Part shown: positions 50,035-63,390 of the stretch, one piece after another
How the letters are laid out: each line of letters begins with the position of its first letter
Position numbering within the stretch: position 1 is the stretch's first letter
From: Luzula sylvatica
Lineage: Eukaryota > Streptophyta > Magnoliopsida > Poales > Juncaceae
Direction: 5' to 3'
Length of the DNA stretch: 64,000 nucleotides
NCBI GenBank assembly: GCA_946800325.1
Contig: OX326959.1
Location: 48,924,784-48,988,783, forward strand
Notes under the pieces: generated by a model
The model's input: the letters and a program-made list of their open reading frames with translations, nothing else
What the model was told of the DNA's origin: nothing
The model's database searches: none
Position numbers and translations under genes: made by a program

Positions 50035-53000
50035 GTTAGTCTTCAATCACGGAGTTTTTTGAGAAAAACATGAAAAATGAAGTATTTTGCGAATTTTAGA
50101 GAACTATTTTGGTCATTTTTAGAAAAAATGATAATTGATATTTTTGAAGGTGTTAGACTTCAGTTTTTGTTTTTTTCCAAAAAATAGAAAAAATAGAAAT
50201 TTGTATGTAGTCTTCAATCACGAAGTTTTTTGTGAAAAACATGAAAAATGAATTATTTTGCTCATTTTAGAGAACTATTTTGGTCTTTTTAAGAAAAAAT
50301 GATAATTGATATTTTTGAAGGTGCTAGACTCCAGTTTTTTATTTCTTGCAAAAAATAGAAAAAATAAAAATTTGTATGTGTTAGTCTTCAATCACGGTGT
50401 TTTTTGAGAAAAACATGAAAAATGAAATATTTTGCTAATTTTAGAGAACTATTTTGGTCATTTTTAGAAAAACTGATAATTGATATTTTTGCTCATGTTA
50501 GACTTCTGTTTTTGATTTTTTGCCAAAAATAGGAAAAATATAAATTTGTATGTGTTAGTCTTCAATCACGAAGTTTTTTGAGAAAAACATGAAAAATGAA
50601 GTATTTTGCTCATTTTAGAGAACTATTTTGTACCCTTTTGGAAAAAAAGATAATTGATATTTTTGAAGGTGTTAAACTTCAGTTTTTGATTTTTTGCAAA
50701 AAATTGGAAAAATAGAAATTTGTATGTGTTAGTCTTCAATCACGGAGTTTTTTAAGAAAAACATGAAAAATTAAGTATTTTGCTCATTTTAGAGAACTAT
50801 TTTGGTCTTTTTTTGAAAAAATGATAATTGATATTTTTGAAGGTGTTAGACTTCAGTTTTTTATTTTATGCAAAAAATAGGAAAAAATAGAAATTTGTAT
50901 GTGTTAGTCTTCAATGCCGGAGTTTTTTGAGAAAAACATGAAAAATGAAGTATTTTGCTCATTTTAGAGAACGATTTCGGTCTGTTTTAGAAAAAATGAT
51001 AATTGATATTTTTAAAGGTGTTAGACTTCAGTTTTTTATTTTTTGCAAAAAATTGGAAAAATAGAAATTTGTATGTGTTAGTCTTCAATCACGAAGTTTT
51101 TTGAGAAAAACATGAAAAATGAAGTATTTTGCTCATTTTAGAGAACTATTTTGGACTCTTTTAGAAAAAATGATAATTGATATTTTTTAAGGTGTTAGAC
51201 TTCAGTTTTTGATTTTTTGCAAAAAATTGGAAAAATATAAATTTGTATGTGTTAGTCTTCAATCACGGAATTTTTTAAGAAAAACATGAAAAATCAAGTA
51301 TTCTGCTCATTTTAGAGAACTATTTTGGTCTTTTTTACAAAAAATGATAATTGATATTTTTGAAGGTGTTAGACTTCAGTTTTTGATTTTTTGCAAAAAA
51401 TTGGAAAAATTGAAATTTGTATGTGTTAGTCTTCAATCACGGAGTTTTTTGAGAAAAACATGAAAAATGAAGTATTTTGCTAATTTTAGAGAACTATTTT
51501 GGTCATTTTTAGAAAAAATGATAATTGATATTTTTGAAGGTGTTAGACTTCAGTTTTTGATTTTTTGCAAAAAATTGGAAAAATTGAAATTTGTATGTGT
51601 TAGTCTTCAATCACGGAGTTTTTTGAGAAAAACATGAAAAATGAAGTATTTTGCTAATTTTAGAGAACTATTTTGGTCATTTTTAGAAAAACTGATAATT
51701 GATATTTCTGCTCATGTTAGACTTCTGTTTTTGATTTTTTGCCAAAAATAGGAAAAATATAAATTTGTATGTGTTAGTCTTCAATCACCAAGTTTTATGA
51801 GAAAATCATGAAAAATGAAGTATTTTGCTCATTTTAGAGAACTATTTTGTACCCTTTTGGAAAAAAAAGATAATTGATATTTTTGAAGGTGTTAGACTTC
51901 AGTTTTTGATTTTTTGCAAAAAATTGGAAAAATAGAAATTTGTATGTGTTGGTCTTCAATCACGGAGTTTTTTAAGAAAAACATGAAAAATTAAGTATTT
52001 TGCTCATTTTAGAGAACTATTTTGGTCTTTTTTAAAAAAAATGATAATTGATATTTTTGAAGGTGTTAGACTTCAGTTTTTGATTTTATGCAAAAAATAG
52101 GAAAAAATAGAAATTTGTATGTGTTAGTCTTCAATGCCGGAGTTTTTTGAGAAAAACATGAAAAATGAAGTATTTTGCTCATTTTAGAGAACGATTTCGG
52201 TCTGTTTTAGAAAAAATGATAATTGATATTTTTAAAGGTGTTAGACTTCAGTTTTTTATTTTTTGCAAAAAATTGGAAAAATAGAAATTTGTATGTGTTA
52301 GTCTTCAATCACGAAGTTTTTTGAGAAAAACATGAAAAATGAAGTATTTTGCTCATTTTAGAGAACTATTTTGGACTCTTTTAGAAAAAATGATAATTGA
52401 TATTTTTTAAGGTGTTAGACTTCAGTTTTTGATTTTTTGCAAAAAATTGGAAATATATAAATTTGTATGTGTTAGTCTTCAATCACGGAATTTTTTATGA
52501 AAAACATGAAAAATGAAGTATTCTGCTCATTTTAGAGAACTATTTTGGTCTTTTTTACAAAAAATGATAATTGATATTTTTGAAGGTGTTAGACTTCAGT
52601 TTTTGATTTTTTGCAAAAAATTGAAAAAATTGAAATTTGTATGTGTTAGTCTTAAATCTCGGATTTTTTGAGAAAATCATGAAAAATGAAGTATTTTGCT
52701 CATTTTAGAGAACTATTTTGGTCTTAGTTAGAAAAAATGATAATTGATATTTTTGAAGGTGTTAGACTTCAGTTTATGATTTTATGCAAAAAATAGGAAA
52801 AATAGAAATTTGTATGTGTTAGTCTTCAATCCCGGAGTTTTTTGAGAAAAACATGAAAAATGAGGTATTTTGCTCATTTTAAAGAACTATTTTGGTCTTT
52901 TTTAGAAAAAATGATAATTGATACTTTTGAAAGTGTTAGACTTCAGTTTTTGATTTTTTGCAAATAATAGGAAAAATAGAAATTTGTATGTGTTAGTCTT

Positions 53001-56000
53001 CAATCACGAATTTTTGAGAAAAACATGAAAAATGAAGTATTTTTCTCATTTTAGAGAACTATTTTGGACTATTTTAGAAAAAATGATAATTGATATTTTT
53101 GAAGGTGTTAGACATCAGTTTTTAATTTTTTGCAAAAAATTGGAAAAATAGAAATTTGTATGTGTTAGTCTTCGATCATGGAATTTTTTGAGAAAATCAT
53201 GAAAAATGAAGTATTTTGCTCATTTTAGAGAACAATTTTGGTCTTTTTTAGAAAAAATTATAATTGATATTTTTGAAGGTGTTAGACTTCAGTTTTTGAT
53301 TTTTTGCAAAAAATTGGAAATATTGAAATTTGTATGTGTTAGTCTTCAATCTCGGAATTTTTTGAGAAAATCATGAAAAATGAAGTATTTTGCTCATTTT
53401 AGAGAACTATTTTGGTCTTTTTCAGAAAAAATGATAATTGATATTTTTGAAGGTGTTAGACTTCAGTTTTTTTATTTTTGGCAAAAAATTGGAAAAATTG
53501 AAATTTGTATGTGTTAGTCTTCAATCACGGAATTTTTTGAGAAAATCATGAAAAATGAAGTATTTTCCTCATTTTAGAGAACTATTTTGGTCTTTTTTAG
53601 AAAAAATGACAATTGATATTTTTGAAGGTGTTAGACTTCAGTTTTTTATTTTTTGCAAAAAATAGGAAAAATAGAAATTTGTATGTGTTAGTCTTCAATC
53701 ACGGAGTTTTTTGAGAAAAACATGAAAAATGAAGTATTTTGCGAATTTTAGAGAACTATTTTGGTTATTTTTTGAAAAAATGATAATTGATATTTTTGAA
53801 GGTGTTAGACTTCAGTTTTTGTTTTTTTCCAAAAAATAGAAAAAATAGAAATTTGTATGTGTTAGTCTTCAATCACGAAGTTTTTTGTGAAAAACATGAA
53901 AAATAAATTATTTTTCTCAATTTAGAGAACTATTTTGGCCTTTTTAAGAAAAAATGATAATTGATATTTTTGAAGGTGCTAGACTTCAATTTTTTATTTC
54001 TTGCAAAAAATAGGAAAAATAAAAATTTGTATGTGTTAGTCTTCAATCACGGAGTTTTTTGAGAAAAACATGAAAAATGAAGTATTTTGCTAATTTTAGA
54101 GAACTATTTTGGTCATTTTTAGAAAAACTGATAATTGATATTTTTGCTCATGTTAGACTTCTGTTTTTGATTTTTTGCCAAAAATAGGAAAAATATAAAG
54201 TTGTATGTGTTAGTCTTCAATCACGAAGTTTTTTGAGAAAAACATGAAAAATGAAGTATTTTGCTCATTTTAGAGAACTATTTTGGACTCTTTTAGAAAA
54301 AATGATAATTGATATTTTTGAAGGTGTTAGACTTCAGTTTTTGATTTTTTGCAAAAAATTGGAAAAATATAAATTTGTATGTGTTAGTCTTCAATCACGG
54401 AATTTTTTAAGAAAAACATGAAAAATGAAGTATTCTGCTCATTTTAGAGAACTATTTTGGTCTTTTTTACAAAAAATGATAATTGATATTTTTGAAGGTG
54501 TTAGACTTCAGTTTTTGATTTTTTGCAAAAAATTGGAAAAATTGAAATTTGTATGTGTTAGTCTTCAATCTCGGAATTTTTTGAGAAAATCATGAAAAAT
54601 GAAGTATTTTGCTCATTTTAGAGAACTATTTTGGTCTTTTTTAGAAAAAATGATAATTGATATTTTTGAAGGTGTTAGACTTCAGTTTATGATTTTATGC
54701 AAAAAATAGGAAAAATAGAAATTTGTACGTGTTAGTCTTCAATCCCGGAGTTTTTTGAGAAAAACATGAAAAATGAGGTATTTTGCTCATTTTAAAGAAC
54801 TATTTTGTTCTTTTTTAGAAAAAATGATAATTGATATTTTTGAAGGTGTTAGGCTTCAGTTTTTGATTTTTTGCAAAAAATAGGAAAAATATAAATTTGT
54901 ATGTGTTAGTCTTCAATCACGAAGTTTTTTGAGAAAAACATGAAAAATGAAGTATTTTGCTCATTTTAGAGAACTATTTTGGTCTTTTTTACAAAAATTG
55001 ATAATTGATATTTTTGAAGGTGTTAGACTTCAGTTTTTGATTTTTTGCAAAAAATAGGAAAAATAGAAATTTGTATATGTTGGTATTCAATCACGGAATT
55101 TTTTGAGAAAAACATGAAAAATGAAGTATTTTGCTCATATTAGAGAACTATTTTGGTCTTTTTCAGAAAAAATGATAATTGATATTTTTGAAGGTGTTAG
55201 ACTTCAGTTTTTTATTTTTTGCAAAAAATTGGAAAAATTGAAATTTGTATGTGTTAGTCTTCAATCACGGAATTTTTTGAGAAAATCATGAAAAATGAAG
55301 TATTTTCCTCATTTTAGAGAACTATTTTGGTCATTTTTAGAAAAAATGATAATTGATATTTTTGAAGGTGTTAGACTTCTGTTTTTTATTTTTTCCAAAA
55401 AATAGAAAAAATTGAAATTTGTATGTGTTAGTCTTCAATCACGAAGTTTTTTGTGAAAAACATGAAAAATGAATTATTTTGCTCATTTTAGAGAACTATT
55501 TTGGTCTTTTTAAGAAAAAATGATAATTGATATTTTTGAAGGTGTTAGACTTCTGTTTTTTATTTTTTCCAAAAAATAGGAAAAATAGAAATTTGTATGT
55601 GTTAGTCTTCAATCACGGAATTTTTTAAGAAAAACATGAAAAATGAAGTATTATGCTCACTTTAGAGAACTATTTTGGTCTTTTTTACAAAAAATGATAA
55701 TTGATATTTTTGAAGGTGTTAGACTTCAGTGTTTGATTTTTTGCAAAAAAATGGAAAAATGGAAATTTGTATGTGTTAGTCTTCAATCTCGGAATTTTTT
55801 GAGAAAATCATGAAAAATGAAGTATTTTGCTCATTTTAGAGAACTATTTTGGTCTTTTTTAGAAAAAATGATAATTGATATTTTTGAAGGTGTTAGACTT
55901 CAGTTTATGATTTTATGCAAAAAATAGGAAAAATAGAAATTTGTACGTGTTAGTCTTCAATCCCGGAGTTTTTTGAGAAAATCATGAAAAATGAAGTATT

Positions 56001-56940
56001 TTGCTCATTTTAGAGAACTATTTTGGTCTTTTTTAGAAAAAATGATAATTGATATTTTTGAAGGTGTTAGACTTCAGTTTATGATTTTATGCAAAAAATA
56101 GGAAAAATAGAAATTTGTATGTGTTAGTCTTCAATCCCGGAGTTTTTTGAGAAAAACATGAAAAATGAGGTATTTTGCTCATTTTAAAGAACTATTTTGG
56201 TCTTTTTTAGAAAAAATGATAATTGATATTTTTGAAGGTGTTAGGCTTCAGTTTTTGATTTTTTGCAAAAAATAAGAAAAATATAAATTTGTATGTGTTA
56301 GTCTTCAATCACGAAGTTTTTTGAGAAAAACATGAAAAATGAAGTATTTTGCTCATTTTAGAGAACTATTTTGGACCCTTTTGGAAAAAAAGATAATTGA
56401 GAAATTTGTATGTGTTAGTCTTCAATCCCGGAGTTTTTTGAGAAAAACATGAAAAATGAAGTATTTTGCTCATTTAAGAGAACTATTTTGGTCTTTTTTA
56501 GAAAAAATTATAATTGATATTTTTGAAGGTGTTAGACTTCAGTTTTTTATTTTTTGCAAAAAATAGGAAAAATAGAAATTTGTATGTGTTAGGCTTCAAT
56601 CACGGAGTTTTTTGAGAAAAACATGAAAAATGAAGAATTTTGCTCATTTTAGAGAACTATTTTGGTCATTTTTAGAAAAACTGATAATTGATATTTTTGA
56701 AGGTGTTAGACTTCAGTTTTTGATTTTTTGCAAAAAATAGGAAATATAGAAATTTGTATGCGTTAATCTTCAACCTCGAAGTTTTTAAAAACATGAAAAA
56801 TGAAGTATTTTGCTCATTTTAGAGAACTATTTTGGACTCTTTTGGAAAAAATGATAATTGATATTTATGAAGGTGTTAGACTTCAGTTTTTTATTTTTTG
56901 CAAAAAATTGGAAAAATATAAATTTGTATGTGTTAGTCTT
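50035..56940 (+). repeat. Duplication D, right copy (~6.9 kb)
   Basis: Same order of about 40 monomers as 39.1-46.2 kb, one monomer shorter, with rare private changes. For example, the S3-type monomer near 56780 has lost several bases of TTTTTTGAG. Confidence 0.9.
56325..56441 (+). repeat. Short 117 bp monomer
   Basis: Same 57 bp loss, junction 56400/56401. Confidence 0.93.
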
Positions 56941-59900
56941 CAATCACGAAGTTTTTTGTGAAAAACATGAAAAATAAATTATTTTGCTCATTTTAGAGAA
57001 CTATTTTGGTCTTTTTATGAAAAAATGATAATTGATATTTTTGAAGGTGTTAGACTTCTGTTTTTTATTTTTTCCAAAAAATAGGAAAAATAGAAATTTG
57101 TATGTGTTAGTCTTCAATCACGGAATTTTTTAAGAAAAACATGAAAAATGAAGTATTCTGCTCATTTTAGAGAACTATTTTGGTCTTTTTTACAAAAAAT
57201 GATAATTGATATTTTTGAAGGTGTTAGACTTCAGTGTTTGATTTTTTGCAAAAAATTGGAAAAATGGAAATTTGTATGTGTTAGTCTTCAATCTCGGAAT
57301 TTTTTGAGAAAATCATGAAAAATGAAGTATTTTGCTCATTTTAGAGAACTATTTTGGTCTTTTTTAGAAAAAATGATAATTGATATTTTTGAAGGTGTTA
57401 GACTTCAGTTTATGATTTTATGCAAAAAATAGGAAAAATAGAAATTTGTACGTGTTAGTCTTCAATCCCGGAGTTTTTTGAGAAAATCATGAAAAATGAA
57501 GTATTTTGCTCATTTTAGAGAACTATTTTGGTCTTTTTTAGAAAAAATGATAATTGATATTTTTGAAGGTGTTAGACTTCAGTTTATGATTTTATGCAAA
57601 AAATAGGAAAAATAGAAATTTGTATGTGTTAGTCTTCAATCCCGGAGTTTTTTGAGAAAAACATGAAAAGTGAGGTATTTTGCTCATTTTAAAGAACTAT
57701 TTTGGTCTTTTTTAGAAAAAATGATAATTGATATTTTTGAAGGTGTTAGGCTTCAGTTTTTGATTTTTTGCAAAAAATAAGAAAAATATAAATTTGTATG
57801 TGTTAGTCTTCAATCACGAAGTTTTTTGAGAAAAACATGAAAAATGAAGTATTTTGCTCATTTTAGAGAACTATTTTGGACCCTTTTGGAAAAAAAGATA
57901 ATTGAGAAATTTGTATGTGTTAGTCTTCAATCCCGGAGTTTTTTGAGAAAAACATGAAAAATGAAGTATTTTGCTCATTTAAGAGAACTATTTTGGTCTT
58001 TTTTAGAAAAAATTATAATTGATATTTTTGAAGGTGTTAGACTTCAGTTTTTTATTTTTTGCAAAAAATAGGAAAAATAGAAATTTGTATGTGTTAGGCT
58101 TCAATCACGGAGTTTTTTGAGAAAAACATGAAAAATGAAGAATTTTGCTCATTTTAGAGAACTATTTTGGTCATTTTTAGAAAAACTGATAATTGATATT
58201 TTTGAAGGTGTTAGACTTCAGTTTTTGATTTTTTGAAAAAAATAGGAAATATAGAAATTTGTATGCGTTAGTCTTCAACCTCGAAATTTTTTGAGAAAAA
58301 CATGAAAAATAAAGTATTTTGCTCATTTTAGAGAACTATTTTGGACTCTTTTGGAAAAAATGATAATTGATATTTATGAAGGTGTTAGACTTCAGTTTTT
58401 TATTTTTTGCAAAAAATCGGAAAAATATAAATTTGTATGTGTTAGTCTTCAATCATGGAATTTTTTTAGAAAAACATGAAAAATGAAGTATTTTGCTCAT
58501 TTCATGGAACTATTTTGGACCCTTTTAGAAAAAATGATAATTGATATTTTTGAAGGTGTTAGACTTCAGTGTTTGATTTTTTGCAAAAAATTGGAAAAAT
58601 GGAAATTTGTATGTGTTAGTCTTCAATCTCGGAATTTTTTGAGAAAATCATGAAAAATGAAGTATTTTGCTCATTTTAGAGAACTATTTTGGTCTTTTTT
58701 AGAAAAAATGATAATTGATATTTTTGAAGGTGTTAGACTTCAGTTTATGATTTTATGCAAAAAATAGGAAAAATAGAAATTTGTACGTGTTAGTCTTCAA
58801 TCCCGGAGTTTTTTGAGAAAAACATGAAAAATGAGGTATTTTGCTCATTTTAAAGAACTATTTTGTTCTTTTTTAGAAAAAATGATAATTGATATTTTTG
58901 AAGGTGTTAGGCTTCAGTTTTTGATTTTTTGCAAAAAATAGGAAAAATATAAATTTGTATGTGTTAGTCTTCAATCACGATGTTTTTTGAGAAAAACATG
59001 AAAAATGAAGTATTTTGCTCATTTTAGAGAACTATTTTGGTCTTTTTTACAAAAATTGATAATTGATATTTTTGAAGGTGTTAGACTTCAGTTTTTGATT
59101 TTTTGCAAAAAATAGGAAAAATAGAAATTTGTATGTGTTGCTATTCAATCACGGAATTTTTTGAGAAAAACATGAAAAATGAAGTATTTTGCTCATATTA
59201 GAGAACTATTTTGGTCTTTTTCAAAAAAAATGATAATTGATATTTTTGAAGGTGTTAGACTTCAGTTTTTTATTTTTTGCAAAAAATTGGAAAAATTGAA
59301 ATTTGTATGTGTTAGTCTTCAATCACGGAATTTTTTGAGAAAATCATGAAAAATGAAGTATTTTCCTCATTTTAGAGAACTATTTTGGTCTTTTTTAGAA
59401 AAAACGACAATTGATATTTTTGAAGGTGTTAGACTTCAGTTTTTTATTTTTTGCAAAAAATAGGAAAAATAGAAATTTGTATGTGTTAGTCTTCAATCAC
59501 GGAGTTTTTTGAGAAAAACATGAAAAATGAAGTATTTTGCTAATTTTAGAGAACTATTTTGGTCTTTTTTAGAAAAAATGATAATTGATATTTTTGAAGG
59601 TGTTAGACTTCAGTTTATGATTTTATGCAAAAAATAGGAAAAATAGAAATTTGTACGTGTTAGTCTTCAATCCCGGAGTTTTTTGAGAAAAACATGAAAA
59701 ATGAGGTATTTTGCTCATTTTAAAGAACTATTTTGATCTTTTTTAGAAAAAATGATAATTGATATTTTTGAAGGTGTTAGGCTTCAGTTTTTGATTTTTT
59801 GCAAAAAATAGGAAAAATATAAATTTGTATGTGTTAGTCTTCAATCACGAAGTTTTTTGAGAAAAACATGAAAAATGAAGTATTTTGCTCATTTTAGAGA

Positions 59901-62268
59901 ACTATTTTGGTCTTTTTGACAAAAATTGATAATTGATATTTTTGAAGGTGTTAGACTTCAGTTTTTGATTTTTTGCAAAAAATAGGAAAAATAGAAATTT
60001 GTATGTGTTGGTATTCAATCACGGAATTTTTTGAGAAAAACATTAAAAATGAAGTATTTTGCTCATATTAGAGAACTATTTTGGTCTTTTTCAGAAAAAA
60101 TGATAATTGATATTTTTGAAGGTGTTAGACTTCAGTTTTTTATTTTTTGCAAAAAATTGGAAAAATTGAAATTTGTATGTGTTAGTCTTCAATCACGGAA
60201 TTTTTTGAGAAAATCATGAAAAATGAAGTATTTTCCTCATTTTAGAGAACTATTTTGGTCATTTTTAGAAAAAATGATAATTGATATTTTTGAAGGTGTT
60301 AGACTTCTGTTTTTTATTTTTTCCAAAAAATAGGAAAAATAGAAATTTGTATGTGTTAGTCTTCAATCACGGAATTTTTTAAGAAAAACATGAAAAATGA
60401 AGTATTATGCTCATTTTAGAGAACTATTTTGGTCTTTTTTACAAAAAATGATAATTGTTATTTTTGAAGGTGTTAGACTTCAGTGTTTGATTTTTTGCAA
60501 AAAATTGGAAAAATGGAAATTTGTATGTGTTAGTCTTCAATCTCGGAATTTTTTGAGAAAATCATGAAAAATGAAGTATTTTGCTCATTTTAGAGAACTA
60601 TTTTGGTCTTTTTTAGAAAAAATGATAATTGATATTTTTGAAGGTGTTAGACTTCAGTTTATGATTTTATGCAAAAAATAGGAAAAATAGAAATTTGTAC
60701 GTGTTAGTCTTCAATCCCGGAGTTTTTTGAGAAAATCATGAAAAATGAAGTATTTTTCTCATTTTAGAGAACTATTTTGGTCTTTTTTAGAAAAAATGAT
60801 AATTGATATTTTTGAAGGTGTTAGACTTCTGTTTTTTATTTTTTCCAAAAAATAGAAAAAATAGAAATTTGTATGTGTTAGTCTTCAATCACGAAGTTTT
60901 TTGAGAAAAACATGAAAAATGAAGTATTATGCTCATTTTAGAGAACTATTTTGGTCTTTTTTACAAAAAATGATAATTGATATTTTTGAAGGTGTTAGAC
61001 TTCAGTGTTTGATTTTTTGCAAAAAATTGGAAAAATGGAAATTTGTATGTGTTAGTCTTCAATCTCGGAATTTTTTGAGAAAATCATGAAAAATGAAGTA
61101 TTTTGCTCATTTTAGAGAACTATTTTGGTCTTTTTAAGAAAAAATGATAATTGATATTTTTGAAGGTGTTAGACTTCAGTTTTTTATTTTTTGCAAAAAA
61201 TAGGAAAAATAGAAATTTGTATGTGTTAGTCTTCAATCACGGAGTTTTTTGAGAAAAACATGAAAAATGAAGTATTTTGCTAATTTTAGAGAACTATTTT
61301 GGTCATTTTTAGAAAAAATGATAATTGATATTTTTGAAGGTGTTAGACTTCTGTTTTTTATTTTTTCCAAAAAATAGAAAAAATAGAAATTTGTATGTGT
61401 TAGTCTTCAATCACGAAGTTTTTTGTGAAAAACATGAAAAATGAATTATTTTGCTCATTTTAGAGAACTATTTTGGTCTTTTTAAGAAAAAATGATAATT
61501 GATATTTTTGAAGGTGTTAGACTTCAGTTTTTTATTTCTTGCAAAAAATAGGAAAAATAGAAATTTGTATGTGTTAGTCTTCAATCACGGAGTTTTTTGA
61601 GAAAAACATGAAAAATGAAGTATTTTGCTAATTTTAGAGAACTATTTTGGTCATTTTTAGAAAAACTGATAATTGATATTTCTGCTCATGTTAGACTTCT
61701 GTTTTTGATTTTTTGGCAAAAATAGGAAAAATATAAATTTGTATGTGTTAGTCTTCAATCTCGGAATTTTTTGAGAAAATCATGAAAAATGAAGTATTTT
61801 GCTCATTTTAGAGAACTATTTTGGTCTTTTTTAGAAAAAATGATAATTGATATTTTTGAAGGTGTTAGACTTCAGTTTATGATTTTATGCAAAAAATAGG
61901 AAAAATAGAAATTTGTACGTGTTAGTCTTCAATCCCGGAGTTTTTTGAGAAAAACATGAAAAATGAGGTATTTTGCTCATTTTAAAGAACTATTTTGTTC
62001 TTTTTTAGAAAAAATGATAATTGATATTTTTGAAGGTGTTAGGCTTCAGTTTTTGATTTTTTGCAAAAAATAGGAAAAATATAAATTTGTATGTGTTAGT
62101 CTTCAATCACGAAGTTTTTTGAGAAAAACATGAAAAATGAAGTATTTTGCTCATTTTAGAGAACTATTTTGGTCTTTTTTACAAAAATTGATAATTGATA
62201 TTTTTGAAGGTGTTAGACTTCAGTTTTTGATTTTTTGCAAAAAATAGGAAAAATAGAAATTTGTATGT
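56941..62268 (+). repeat. Duplication E, right copy (~5.3 kb)
   Basis: Same order as 44.7-50.03 kb at +12,234 bp. A private CATTAAAAATG change near 60042 and ATAATTGTTATT near 60452 are examples of later mutation. Its first ~1.5 kb is an immediate tandem repeat of the end of duplication D (offset ~1,505 bp; short monomers at 56325 and 57830). Confidence 0.9.
57830..57946 (+). repeat. Short 117 bp monomer
   Basis: Same 57 bp loss, junction 57905/57906, about 1,505 bp after the previous one. Confidence 0.93.
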
Positions 62269-63390
62269 GTTGGTATTCAATCACGGAATTTTTTGAGAAA
62301 AACATGAAAAATGAAGTATTTTGCTCATATTAGAGAACTATTTTTGTCTTTTTTAGAAAAAATGATAATTGATATTTTTGAAGGTGTTAGACTTCTGTTT
62401 TTTATTTTTTCCAAAAAATAGAAAAAATAGAAATTTGTATGTGTTAGTCTTCAATCACGAAGTTTTTTGTGAAAAACATGAAAAATGAATTATTTTGCTC
62501 ATTTTAGAGAACTATTTTGGTCTTTTTAAGAAAAAATGATAATTGATATTTTTGAAGGTGTTAGACTTCAGTTTTTTATTTCTTGCAAAAAATAGGAAAA
62601 ATAGAAATTTGTATGTGTTAGTCTTCAATCACGGAGTTTTTTGAGAAAAACATGAAAAATGAAGTATTTAGCTAATTTTAGAGAACTATTTTGGTCATTT
62701 TTAGAAAAACTGATAATTGATATTTCTGCTCATGTTAGACTTCTGTTTTTGATTTTTTGCCAAAAATAGGAAAAATATAAATTTGTATGTGATAGTCTTC
62801 AATCTCGGAATTTTTTGAGAAAATCATGAAAAATGAAGTATTTTGCTCATTTTAGAGAACTATTTTGGTCTTTTTTAGAAAAAATGATAATTGATATTTT
62901 TGAAGGTGTTAGACTTCAGTTTATGATTTTATGCAAAAAATAGGAAAAATAGAAATTTGTACGTGTTAGTCTTCAATCCTGGAGTTTTTTGAGAAAAACA
63001 TGAAAAATGAGGTATTTTGCTCATTTTAAAGAACTATTTTGTTCTTTTTTAGAAAAAATGATAATTGATATTTTTGAAGGTGTTAGGCTTCAGTTTTTGA
63101 TTTTTTGCAAAAAATAGGAAAAATATAAATTTGTATGTGTTAGTCTTCAATCACGAAGTTTTTTGAGAAAAACATGAAAAATGAAGTATTTTGCTCATTT
63201 TAGAGAACTATTTTGGTCTTTTTTACAAAAATTGATAATTGATATTTTTGAAGGTGTTAGACTTCAGTTTTTGATTTTTTGCAAAAAATAGGAAAAATAG
63301 AAATTTGTATGTGTTGGTATTCAATCACGGAATTTTTTGAGAAAAACATGAAAAATGAAGTATTTTGCTCATATTAGAGAACTATTTTGG
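61305..63390 (+). repeat. Six-monomer HOR, exactly 1,044 bp, two tandem copies
   Basis: The TTTCTTGC variant at 61538 and 62582 is exactly 1,044 bp (6 x 174) apart, as are TCAATCTCGG (61758/62802) and the following GAGG/GTTC, ACAAAAATTG and GTTGGTATTC monomers. Monomer order: GACTTCTG/TTTTCC, GAATTATT/TTTCTTGC, GCTAATT/GCTCATG, CTCGG/TTTATG, GAGG/TTTTAAAG, ACAAAAATTG/GGTATTC. A single copy occurs at ~49.07-50.03 kb. Confidence 0.9.
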
